Positions 44,311 through 51,794 of a stretch of 64,000 nt of DNA are shown here, in pieces. Origin of the DNA: UBA8106 sp964569695. GTDB lineage: Bacteria; Acidobacteriota; Vicinamibacteria; Vicinamibacterales; UBA823. The notes beneath the pieces are model-generated. The model had not been told where the DNA came from, did no database searches, and was given only the letters and a program-made list of their open reading frames with translations. The position numbers and the translations under genes were made by a program. The stretch covers positions 98,207 through 162,206 of the forward strand of contig CAZMUA010000003.1 in the NCBI GenBank assembly GCA_964569695.1, read 5' to 3'. Each line of letters starts with the position of its first letter. Position 1 is the first letter of the stretch.

Positions 44311-45276
44311 CTACTGCATTTCCCGACAAAACGGACACCTGTCGGTTTTGGCATGAAGTGGCTTTCGGCAGTGCCAGCAGAATCGTTGTTGAGGTGTGTC
44401 ACTTGTGTGACTGCTAGCTGATAATGGTCTTTCGTTGTTTGACTTTTGATTAGAGTGAGTTTTGCGAACTGATTTTTCAGGTCGTCCATCAAGCAAGTCG
44501 GTCAGGACATCATTCGCCTGTTTATATCGTTCGGAGATCTTAGGTGCCATCGCACACATAATGATCTCGCTCACTCGTGTCGGAATGTTCGGGTTCTTAA
44601 GGCGAGGAGCGCTTACTAGTTCACCGCTCATTAACTTGTCTAATTCTTTTGGTGCGGGTGGTGTATACGGTGCCGAGCCAGTCAGAATCTGGTACATTGT
44701 GCAGCCTAAAGAATAGATGTCTGAGGCAAAAACCGCCTTACCATCAAATACTTCCGGTGCCATGTAGGCTGGACTACCAATGACTGTTGAGCCGTGAGCT
44801 GCGATTTCCAGAAATCGTGCGGTTCCAAAGTCTGCGACCTTAAGTAAGCCAGTTTTAGACACAAGCACGTTACCAGGTCGAAGGTCTCGGTGAAGCACCC
44901 CTTGAGCATGTGCATGACCAATTGCATTACAAATCTGGCAGATATAATCGAGTCCCCGAGAAAGTTCCAGTGCACCCTCGGTCTCGATGATTTGCTCCAA
45001 CGTTGCGCCAGGGACATATTCCATAACGATAAAGAATATGTCGTTTTGTTTTTCCGCTGTTGTGATTGAGACTATATTGGGATGATTAAGGCTCGCGAGT
45101 AGACGCGGTTCCTTTAACAGTTCACCAAAATCAAGGTTCTGGCGGTGTGGTACCTTGATCGCAACCTTTTTGTCGATCCAGGTGTCAAGTGCTAGGTACA
45201 CAGAACCGAAGCCGCCACTACCGAGCGGTTCCAGAACCTTGTATTTGCCGAGCAGCTGATCTCGGAGCAGTAGCAA
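44311..45276 (-). CDS. Cytoplasmic Ser/Thr protein kinase with C-terminal zinc ribbon
   Basis: This is a complete Hanks-type kinase: glycine loop GSGGFGSVY, Lys41 in VAIK, catalytic Asp131 in HRDLRPGN (Arg replaces the usual Lys), DFG at 149-151, and a GSPAYMAPE activation-loop end. After residue 275 comes a charged linker and then a zinc-ribbon-like CWHC...CPFC pair (about 299-318). There is no membrane segment, so it is soluble, unlike PknB-type receptor kinases. Substrates are unknown. It is divergent from rsmE, with 109 bases between the start codons. Confidence 0.92.
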   Translation of the reverse strand: MLLLRDQLLGKYKVLEPLGSGGFGSVYLALDTWIDKKVAIKVPHRQNLDFGELLKEPRLLASLNHPNIVSITTAEKQNDIFFIVMEYVPGATLEQIIETEGALELSRGLDYICQICNAIGHAHAQGVLHRDLRPGNVLVSKTGLLKVADFGTARFLEIAAHGSTVIGSPAYMAPEVFDGKAVFASDIYSLGCTMYQILTGSAPYTPPAPKELDKLMSGELVSAPRLKNPNIPTRVSEIIMCAMAPKISERYKQANDVLTDLLDGRPEKSVRKTHSNQKSNNERPLSASSHTSDTPQQRFCWHCRKPLHAKTDRCPFCREMQ

Positions 45277-45285
45277 GGTGGTATG

Positions 45286-45291
45286 AGTATA
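45286..45291 (-). promoter_or_regulatory. Possible -10 for the Ser/Thr kinase gene
   Basis: On the minus strand TATACT (45291 down to 45286) lies about 10 bases before the kinase ATG, so the mRNA would be nearly leaderless. No good -35 is visible. Confidence 0.25.
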
Positions 45292-45334
45292 ACGCGAAAT
45301 CGTCGTTCAGATAGAGAACATAGATCCCGCTGAG

Positions 45335-45347
45335 ATCCTGACAGGAT
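45335..45347. promoter_or_regulatory. 13-base palindrome in the kinase-rsmE intergenic region
   Basis: ATCCTG-A-CAGGAT is an exact palindrome. It lies between the two divergent genes, upstream of the rsmE promoter, where an activator or repressor dimer could bind. The binding protein is unknown. Confidence 0.35.
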
Positions 45348-45349
45348 GA

Positions 45350-45372
45350 TGTGACGGACCACATTAGTCACA
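45350..45372. promoter_or_regulatory. Inverted repeat overlapping the rsmE promoter
   Basis: TGTGAC (45350-45355) and GTCACA (45367-45372) form an exact 6-11-6 inverted repeat that spans the -35 and spacer of the rsmE promoter. The half-sites recall CRP/FNR-type TGTGA/TCACA, but the 11-base spacing is wider than the usual 6. A repressor at this position would block RNA polymerase. Confidence 0.4.
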
Positions 45373-45379
45373 CTATAAT
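45351..45379 (+). promoter_or_regulatory. Sigma70-like promoter of rsmE
   Basis: GTGACG (45351-45356), a 17-base spacer and a perfect TATAAT (45374-45379). Transcription is predicted at about 45386, which is the A of the rsmE ATG, so the mRNA would be leaderless. Confidence 0.55.
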
Positions 45380-45385
45380 TCTTTG

Positions 45386-46132
45386 ATGCCTCCACGATTC
45401 TTTGCGCCGAACCTGTCAGCTCTAGATATTGTTATCACGCTGCCGTTAGACGAAGCGCAGCATTTACGTCAAGTTCTTCGCTTAGATGTTGGAGAAATTA
45501 TTCATGTCTTTAATGGTAAAGGGCAAGAGTGCGAGGCTAAAGTTGAGTACGTTGGTCGTCGGGACGTGCGAGTTCGACCCGTCGCTTCAGTACAGCCTTT
45601 ACGAGAGTCTTCGCTGCAGATGACGCTTGCACCAGCACTGTTAAAGGGTCGACAGCTTGATTTAGTCATTCGGGATGCAACGATGCTGGGCGTGGTCGCA
45701 ATTCAGCCCTTGATCTCAACGAATATGGTTGTCCCAACCGCAGTCGCAAAACGAGGTTCCTTGCTCGACAGGTGGCGTCGAATCGCTGTGTCATCAGCTA
45801 AACAATGCGGTAGGGCAGTTGTTCCAGAGGTGAGGTTTCCAGTTGATGTTGGCAGTTTGAGTTGCAACGATACTTCAGCTAGTCGAGTTATGTTGGTTGA
45901 ACCAGCCTTGCGAGTCAACGGTGCTGTTGATCTTGCGACGTTGGTAAATCAAGGTCGTCCAGACTCGTTAACTCTCGCTGTTGGTCCTGAAGGTGGATGG
46001 ACATCCGTTGAGATCGATAAACTTGGCAATGCACAATTTATTCCTTTGACACTTGGAGTCCGAACACTACGGGCTGCAGCGGCGCCGGCTGTCCTGATTG
46101 CGGCACTGCTTTCGCGCTGGGGCGAGCTCTAA
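45386..46132 (+). CDS. rsmE: 16S rRNA m3U1498 methyltransferase RsmE
   Basis: RsmE methylates N3 of U1498 in 16S rRNA using SAM. It is a SPOUT enzyme: the N-terminal PUA-like part has DEAQHLRQVLRLDVGEIIHVFNGKGQE, and the knot region has LAVGPEGGWTSVEID and TLGVRTLRAAAAPAVLIAAL. Length is 248 residues from ATG 45386. A TTG immediately before is less likely, and the predicted transcript starts at this ATG. In many genomes rsmE follows prmA on the same strand; here prmA is nearby but on the opposite strand. Confidence 0.93.
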   Translation: MPPRFFAPNLSALDIVITLPLDEAQHLRQVLRLDVGEIIHVFNGKGQECEAKVEYVGRRDVRVRPVASVQPLRESSLQMTLAPALLKGRQLDLVIRDATMLGVVAIQPLISTNMVVPTAVAKRGSLLDRWRRIAVSSAKQCGRAVVPEVRFPVDVGSLSCNDTSASRVMLVEPALRVNGAVDLATLVNQGRPDSLTLAVGPEGGWTSVEIDKLGNAQFIPLTLGVRTLRAAAAPAVLIAALLSRWGEL

Positions 46133-46137
46133 AGTAC

Positions 46138-46156
46138 TTGGCTACATATTAGCCAA
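46138..46156. terminator. Hairpin between convergent rsmE and dioxygenase genes
   Basis: TTGGCT (46138-46143) and AGCCAA (46151-46156) pair around a 7-base loop in the 31-base gap between two convergent genes. There is no clear T run on either strand, so terminator function is only suggested by its position. Confidence 0.35.
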
Positions 46157-46163
46157 TCGAGAA

Positions 46164-46982
46164 CTAGATTGATTGACTGTATATAAGAGGGTTTAGCTTA
46201 CTGTTGCAGATTGCTCCGACTTCTATACCCGGGCAATAGTTATTGCGATCTCTTAATTGGTTTGAATTCTCAGGCGCTTTTAAGGTCGTATCTTTATCCA
46301 TATAGATGATCGTAAAGATGCCGCGCATTTGTCCTGAACTATTAGCAGGGGCTCTATGGTACATCCAGCCGCTGTGAAAACTGATTTCTCCAAGATCAAA
46401 AGGTGTGCAGTTTACCTCGTACTTACTCATTGCTGTTTGAATTACCTGTTCTGAATCATCACTTATTGCCAGATCGCGAAAACGTTTATCAGCGTGTGAG
46501 CCAGCAGCAAAGCTTAGTGGTGCCATTTCTAGTGTTACCGTCTGAAGAGGGATCCAGGCGGTAGTGGTTTTGTTAGTTGCTAGGGGCCAGTACTGCTGGT
46601 CGGCGTGCCATGGGGTGAATCCACCTGTTTGCTCTTTAAACAATGCTTGGTCGTGGTATAGGCGGACGCCACCAACCTCCATCAGTTCTGTAGCAATTGC
46701 TGCGAGTCTTTTTCCCATGACAAATTCTGTAACTTTTCTAGAGTGCCTCCAAAGGTTTATGACTTGAATAAAGGCTCTTGAATAAGTATCTCTTTCGTTC
46801 ATGGGAAGAGTGTTCGTGTTGAGTTCAAGCGTTTTCCTCCAAATCTCCTCTTTGTAGTGGGCAAGTGTTTCAGGCGAGAGAACATTTTTTAGCTTGATAA
46901 ACTCATTGGTCCGATAAAAATCAAGTTGTTGATTTGTCAGTTCGAAATGACTATCAATATCTATCAATTCACTCGTATTCAT
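46164..46982 (-). CDS. Phytanoyl-CoA dioxygenase (PhyH) family oxygenase
   Basis: This Fe(II)/2-oxoglutarate oxygenase has the metal triad His126 and Asp128 (PWHADQQYW) and His209 (GWMYHRAP), and a probable 2-oxoglutarate Arg220. Length is 272 residues. Members hydroxylate very diverse substrates, from lipids and amino acids to ectoine and natural products, so the substrate is unknown. It follows prmA by 54 bases but has no obvious link to the heat-shock genes. By hand count, bases 46201-46320 are 40% G+C, lower than typical coding sequence around it. Recent acquisition is possible but weakly supported. Confidence 0.85.
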   Translation of the reverse strand: MNTSELIDIDSHFELTNQQLDFYRTNEFIKLKNVLSPETLAHYKEEIWRKTLELNTNTLPMNERDTYSRAFIQVINLWRHSRKVTEFVMGKRLAAIATELMEVGGVRLYHDQALFKEQTGGFTPWHADQQYWPLATNKTTTAWIPLQTVTLEMAPLSFAAGSHADKRFRDLAISDDSEQVIQTAMSKYEVNCTPFDLGEISFHSGWMYHRAPANSSGQMRGIFTIIYMDKDTTLKAPENSNQLRDRNNYCPGIEVGAICNSKLNPLIYSQSI

Positions 46983-47036
46983 CTTTCGATCCTCAAAACA
47001 TTCTTAAGTGTTTAGTAATATTTCTTGACGTTCTGG

Positions 47037-47948
47037 TCACCGAGTGATGTTAGGAGTGGCGGCCCTCTCAGTGTCTGGATCACGTCGCCAAATTAGTCCA
47101 ACCCATTCATCTTCTATCTGTTCGTGGACGAGATTCAGGTGCGGTTCCAATGCTACGAGGACATCAGAACTTTCCGTTAAGGTTATGCCACTACAAATTA
47201 GGTATCCACCAGGAACCACGAAACTACTGATTCTTGCGGAGTGACTGGAGAAAAAAGCTCCAGTTAGGTTTGCCACGACCACATCGGCCGATGATTCCGA
47301 GAAGGTCTGGATAGCACAGACGTCAAAGCTGATATTCCTTGCCGTTTCATTCAAAGTAAGGTTGCGTGTTGCTGCTGCTATAGCCATAGCATCTTGATCG
47401 AGACCTCGGACGTTTGTGGCCCCAAGCGTACTGGCAACTATGGCAAGAATGCCAGACCCCGTACCTAAGTCCAACACCGTCCGCGCGGTAAGGTCGAGTC
47501 GTTGAAGACCATGTATACATAGACGTGTGGACACGTGATGACCAGTCCCAAAACCAATTGATGGTTCGATAATAACCGGCAGTAAATGGTTTGTGGTGGA
47601 ATCATCTTTAGAAATAGAGGCTGGGATATCCCATGGTGGCGCGATGACGATCTGTCCGATGCGGACCGCGCGTAGTTCTGCCTGTGAGCGTTCCGCCCAT
47701 TTTTCATCCTGGACATTAATTGGTAAGGATCTAACGGTAGAAGTTGCTTGGCTGCGATTCAAAGCAGTGTTGGCTTCATTCCGATCGGCAGAAGTTGAAA
47801 AAAAGACTCGCCAGTAAATAGAGGAATCCTCTACGAGACCGGTTGGCTTATAATCATCCAGTAAAAGCAGTACTAACTCTTGCAGTCGTGTAGCTTGCTC
47901 AATGTGTGCAGGGAAGTGGAGAGCCAGAGCCGGCCAATGATCAGCCAA
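47037..47948 (-). CDS. prmA: Ribosomal protein L11 methyltransferase PrmA
   Basis: PrmA trimethylates ribosomal protein L11 with SAM. The N-terminal substrate-recognition domain is divergent. The catalytic domain is clear: IEPSIGFGTGHHVSTRLCI, the SAM motif VLDLGTGSGILAIVASTLGA, the acidic GLDQD and the VVVANLTG active-site motif. Length is 303 residues. The start overlaps the end of dnaJ by 8 bases, as in the common dnaJ-prmA arrangement. Confidence 0.9.
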   Translation of the reverse strand: MADHWPALALHFPAHIEQATRLQELVLLLLDDYKPTGLVEDSSIYWRVFFSTSADRNEANTALNRSQATSTVRSLPINVQDEKWAERSQAELRAVRIGQIVIAPPWDIPASISKDDSTTNHLLPVIIEPSIGFGTGHHVSTRLCIHGLQRLDLTARTVLDLGTGSGILAIVASTLGATNVRGLDQDAMAIAAATRNLTLNETARNISFDVCAIQTFSESSADVVVANLTGAFFSSHSARISSFVVPGGYLICSGITLTESSDVLVALEPHLNLVHEQIEDEWVGLIWRRDPDTERAATPNITR

Positions 47949-49086
47949 AAATGTCTTTCACACGATCAAAGAAGGGACGGTCTGAGCCTAGGTTTTCCTT
48001 GGCGATTGGTTCCACCTTTTGCTTGACCATAGTCTTGCTAAGTTTCTCGATGAGTGACCGCTGTTCCTTAGTGAGTTTATCCGGCGTGCCGATCTGAACA
48101 GCCAAGAATAAGTCTCCAGATCTTTCGCTATTAACCTCCGGCATTCCTTTACCTCGGAGTCGGAATCGAGTGCCGGATTTTGTTGCACTTGGGATGGTTA
48201 TTTCCGCGTCACCATTTAAGGTCGGTACTTCAATAGTACCGCCCAAGACCATGGTGGGATAATCCACGGGTACCTCGCAGTACAAGTTGTCACCTTCTCG
48301 GATAAAAAATGGATGCTCATTAACGTGCACGACAACGTACAGGTCACCGGGAGGTGCACCTTGACCTCCGAACTCACCTTCACCACTTATCCGAAGACGC
48401 TGACCTGTGTCGATACCAGCTGGAATCTTGACTGTGAGTTTGCGCTCGCGTGAGGTTTGCCCCCGGCCTTGACAGACTTGGCACGGCTTTGTGATTACCC
48501 GTCCTGCGCCCCGACAATGACCACACGTGCGGGCAACGGTCAAAAAACCTTGTTGATAGTGAATTTGTCCTCGTCCTTTGCACTTAGGACAAGTTTCAGG
48601 CTGAGTGCCAGACGCGGCGCCTGAACCGCTGCACTGCTCGCAGCTTTCTTCTCTCGGAATTTGTAACGTCGTTTCCGTACCAGTAACTGCATCGTCAAAT
48701 GAAATTTCGAGATCATAACGTAAGTCAGCACCACGCTGTGGTCCTCGACGTCGACCACCACCAAATACATCTCCGAACCCAAAAATATCACCGAGTCCAC
48801 CAAGGATGTCATCGAAGCCTGAGAAAACGGTTGGATCGATGTTTGACGAGCTCGGGGAGGCGTCGAGACCTTTATGTCCGAATCGATCATAGATGCCACG
48901 TTTTTGGGGATCAGCAAGAACCGAGTAGGCTTCAGCCGCTTCCTTAAATTTTTCCTCAGCAACGTGATCGCCAGGATTGCGGTCAGGATGGTACTTTAGT
49001 GCCAGTTTACGATAGGCGCTCTTAATGTCTTGCTCCTCAGCGCCTTGAGCTACTTGGAGCACCTCGTAATAGTCTCGTTTACCCAC
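47941..49086 (-). CDS. dnaJ: Chaperone protein DnaJ
   Basis: DnaJ delivers unfolded proteins to DnaK and stimulates its ATPase. The J domain carries His33-Pro34-Asp35. A Gly/Phe region with FGFGDVFGGGRRRGP follows, then four CxxCxGxG zinc repeats (about 133-205) and the C-terminal substrate domains. Length is 381 residues. It overlaps grpE and prmA by 8 bases each, so the operon is tightly coupled. dnaK itself is not in the window. Confidence 0.97.
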   Translation of the reverse strand: MGKRDYYEVLQVAQGAEEQDIKSAYRKLALKYHPDRNPGDHVAEEKFKEAAEAYSVLADPQKRGIYDRFGHKGLDASPSSSNIDPTVFSGFDDILGGLGDIFGFGDVFGGGRRRGPQRGADLRYDLEISFDDAVTGTETTLQIPREESCEQCSGSGAASGTQPETCPKCKGRGQIHYQQGFLTVARTCGHCRGAGRVITKPCQVCQGRGQTSRERKLTVKIPAGIDTGQRLRISGEGEFGGQGAPPGDLYVVVHVNEHPFFIREGDNLYCEVPVDYPTMVLGGTIEVPTLNGDAEITIPSATKSGTRFRLRGKGMPEVNSERSGDLFLAVQIGTPDKLTKEQRSLIEKLSKTMVKQKVEPIAKENLGSDRPFFDRVKDIFG

Positions 49087-49687
49087 GTTTAGCCACTTTC
49101 ACCATCGCTGGACGGAGTAAGCGATCGCCAAGCAAATAACCTCGGCGTACTTCCTCAATGATCTCACCATCTCGATGGTCAGCACTTGTCTCGTGGGCGA
49201 CCGCTTCATGAAAATGTGGGTCGAAATCTACGCCTGAGGTCTCAATCGGTGTCACTTGATGTTTCTGTAATAATTCCATTAATTGACGATGGATGAGTTC
49301 AATGCCGTCTCGGTAAGTTTCTACTTTACCTAGTTTTGTATCGACCTGTAGTGCTCGTTCCAAGTCATCAATGCTTGGTAAGAGTTGTTCTAGTAGATCG
49401 ATTGCTACATAGTTAGCCAGGTCGCGGCGCTCGCGATCAACACGCTTTCGATAATTATCAAATTCTGCACTCTTACGAAGTAGCTGCTCACGGTATTCAT
49501 CACGCTGACGTTCAGTTTCAGCTAGAGGGTCCACCGGTAGGTCAGTCGTTTTAGTAGTCTGCTCCTCACTTTGGTCTCCTTCTCCTGTTGGTTCAGATTC
49601 CAAATTGGCCGGGTCTTGGTTCTCGACCATTGAGGTATCGCCGTCCTGCGTGTCTTCCGATAGTTTAGACTTCAAATCGTCGGTCAT
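49079..49687 (-). CDS. grpE: Nucleotide exchange factor GrpE
   Basis: GrpE releases ADP from DnaK. An acidic, disordered N-terminal 55 residues precedes a long coiled coil (RQRDEYREQLLRKSAEFDNYRKR) and the C-terminal beta domain, with FDPHFHEAVAHE and GYLLGDRLLRPAMVKVA. Length is 202 residues. It lies 10 bases downstream of hrcA and overlaps dnaJ by 8, giving the hrcA-grpE-dnaJ order. Confidence 0.96.
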   Translation of the reverse strand: MTDDLKSKLSEDTQDGDTSMVENQDPANLESEPTGEGDQSEEQTTKTTDLPVDPLAETERQRDEYREQLLRKSAEFDNYRKRVDRERRDLANYVAIDLLEQLLPSIDDLERALQVDTKLGKVETYRDGIELIHRQLMELLQKHQVTPIETSGVDFDPHFHEAVAHETSADHRDGEIIEEVRRGYLLGDRLLRPAMVKVAKRG

Positions 49688-49697
49688 GGAGCCTCGT

Positions 49698-50786
49698 TCA
49701 GTTAGCGGCCGTACCTGTTTGTGTTGGGATCAAAAGTCTGCTTACTGAGCGTGAGACACTGTCGACGGCAGCGATGTTCTGTGAGTAGTGCATTCGACGC
49801 GGTCCTAATACTCCGACGCAGCCGGTTTGATTGCCGTCGAAATAAGTCGACGCAATTAAGCTAAAGTTTTGAAAGTCTGGTATTGAATGCTCGGCACCAA
49901 TAATTATCGTTAATCCTTGTCCATCCACATATCTTTTTAACAGTTTTACAAGTTGTTTCTTTTCCTCAATAAGATCGAATAACACTTGTAATGTTGGCAT
50001 CGAGATACGGTCGTCACCCTCAACAACATTGTTAAGCAGTAATGAAACTCCTTGGACGAACAGTACGTTACTTGGCGTCATGTTAGTGAAGGCCACTCGC
50101 GCTAATCGCAGCGCTAGGGTAGTGGCACTGTTAGGTTGAGTCTGCTCTTCCTCGAAATGATTCGCAATGCCCTTGCGTACCTTTGCAAGTGATAAACCAG
50201 CAAATTCTACATTAAGATAATTTGCTGCCTGTTCTAAATCTTCTATCCCGACATTTTCATTCAGGTTAACTATTCGGTGCGAGATATAACCAGTAGCTGA
50301 GACCAGCACGACAAGAATACGTGTGCTTTCAAGTCGAACAAAATCGATGTGTCTAAACGCCGAATTTTCATTTGGTGCTGCTAGCGCAAAACCCAAGACA
50401 TGTGACACGCGAGACAGTTCATATGAAACGCTCGTCAGAACATCTTCAGTAGTTCCATGTCGTAGCCGTGTTTGGACCTGCTGTGGCCGACGCAATTTCC
50501 GTCGATCCCGAAGCAATAAGTCCACATAACATCGATAACCAAGATCCGTAGGTACACGTCCGGATGATGTATGAGGCCTCGTGATATAACCGTACTGTTC
50601 AAGCTCAGCCAAAGCGCTTCGGACGGTTGCCGACGAAACACCGAAGCCACCGTGTCGTGCTAACCACAGTGATGATATCGGCTCGCCACATTCAATGTAT
50701 GCACGCACAAGCGAAACTAGTATCGCTTGTGACCTGGCGGAGACTTCTTTGTTTTGGCGCGTGGCGCGCGATCGACTGGGCGTCAC
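49698..50786 (-). CDS. hrcA: Heat-inducible transcription repressor HrcA
   Basis: HrcA represses heat-shock operons by binding CIRCE elements and is kept active by GroEL. The winged-helix domain covers about residues 15-90 (SSATVRSALAELEQYGYITRPHTSSGRVPTDLGYR is the family hallmark). The rest is the GAF-like dimerisation region. GTG 50786 starts it, giving 362 residues. I see no CIRCE element upstream of this operon: TTAGCACAC near 50824 resembles a left half, but no right half follows. Control may come from elsewhere or from a different site. Confidence 0.94.
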   Translation of the reverse strand: MTPSRSRATRQNKEVSARSQAILVSLVRAYIECGEPISSLWLARHGGFGVSSATVRSALAELEQYGYITRPHTSSGRVPTDLGYRCYVDLLLRDRRKLRRPQQVQTRLRHGTTEDVLTSVSYELSRVSHVLGFALAAPNENSAFRHIDFVRLESTRILVVLVSATGYISHRIVNLNENVGIEDLEQAANYLNVEFAGLSLAKVRKGIANHFEEEQTQPNSATTLALRLARVAFTNMTPSNVLFVQGVSLLLNNVVEGDDRISMPTLQVLFDLIEEKKQLVKLLKRYVDGQGLTIIIGAEHSIPDFQNFSLIASTYFDGNQTGCVGVLGPRRMHYSQNIAAVDSVSRSVSRLLIPTQTGTAAN

Positions 50787-50831
50787 GATTAAGTTCCGTT
50801 AGTTGATTGATCTACTTTCCAATTTAGCACA

Positions 50832-51683
50832 CTAGGGCGTCTTTAGATTCTTCGGTATCCAGCGCATTGATTGCACGGTTGAGTCGTCACCGGATTTACC
50901 AATGTTAACCTTTCCGTGCTTTACGGCGATCAATTCAGCAAGAATACTTACTGCAATTTCCTGTGGTGTTACGGCACCGATATCAAGTCCAATCGGAGCA
51001 TGAACGCGCTGTAGACACTCGCTTGGCATCGACTCAGTTGTTAGCTCTTCAAAAATCTTTACAACTTTAGCCTTGCTACCAATTAAACCAAGGTACCGTA
51101 GGTCGCGTGCGGCGAGAGCGCGAAGTGCATCTAAATCGTGTCGGTGTCCACGAGTGACAATAACCACGTAAGAGTATGCCGGCAATTCAGTCTGATGGAG
51201 CCAGTCGGGGACCGAATCGACAATTATTTCCGTAGCATCTGGAAACCGTTCAGCGTTAGCAAATTTCTGGCGGTCGTCAATTACGTGAATCTGGAAGCCC
51301 ACTGAGGCTGCAACGCGAGACAATTGGTATCCTACATGTCCAGCACCGATTATGTACAGCGGTGGCACAGGTTCGATTGGATCGATATACACTTCCATTT
51401 CTCCACCACAGACGAGACCAGATTCCTCTGCAAAATCGTCCGTTAGTTCATATCGCGCTAATACAGGTTTCCGGGTTTCTAACACGTTGCGTGCCTTCCA
51501 GAACGCATCATGTTCGTAGCAACCACCCCCAATAGTTCCTACTGTTCGACCGTCCGAGAACACAAGCATCTTTGCACCGATACGCTGGGGTGTTGAGCCT
51601 TGCGCCTTAACAATTGTAACTAGGGCTGCCGGCTCGCCGTTTTTCAGTGCTTTCGCAATTGCTTCGAAGACGTCTTGGCTCAT
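50832..51683 (-). CDS. XdhC/CoxI family protein
   Basis: XdhC-type proteins insert or sulfurate molybdenum cofactor in xanthine or CO dehydrogenase-like enzymes. The N-terminal domain has ALVTIVKAQGSTPQRIGAKMLV and GTIGGGCYEHD. The C-terminal Rossmann domain has LYIIGAGHVGYQLSRVAASVGF and VIVTRGHRHDLDAL. ATG 51683 gives the family-like start (283 residues) and lies downstream of the predicted promoter; a longer frame reaches 51776. No molybdenum hydroxylase genes are nearby, so the client enzyme must be encoded elsewhere. Confidence 0.87.
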   Translation of the reverse strand: MSQDVFEAIAKALKNGEPAALVTIVKAQGSTPQRIGAKMLVFSDGRTVGTIGGGCYEHDAFWKARNVLETRKPVLARYELTDDFAEESGLVCGGEMEVYIDPIEPVPPLYIIGAGHVGYQLSRVAASVGFQIHVIDDRQKFANAERFPDATEIIVDSVPDWLHQTELPAYSYVVIVTRGHRHDLDALRALAARDLRYLGLIGSKAKVVKIFEELTTESMPSECLQRVHAPIGLDIGAVTPQEIAVSILAELIAVKHGKVNIGKSGDDSTVQSMRWIPKNLKTP

Positions 51684-51741
51684 ATCACAATTAAGTCTGA
51701 TAGCTTGGGCTGAATAAAATTCCCTCCCAGGCGGTGTTCTA

Positions 51742-51750
51742 ATTATATCA
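51742..51750 (-). promoter_or_regulatory. Extended -10 promoter for xdhC-like gene
   Basis: On the minus strand TGA precedes a perfect TATAAT (51747 down to 51742). Transcription would begin near 51735, leaving a leader of about 50 bases before ATG 51683. This supports the shorter xdhC start. The -35 is poor. Confidence 0.45.
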
Positions 51751-51794
51751 GCCAGAGGACCTTCTTTGCGTAGCACGTACCCTGGCGTGGAATG

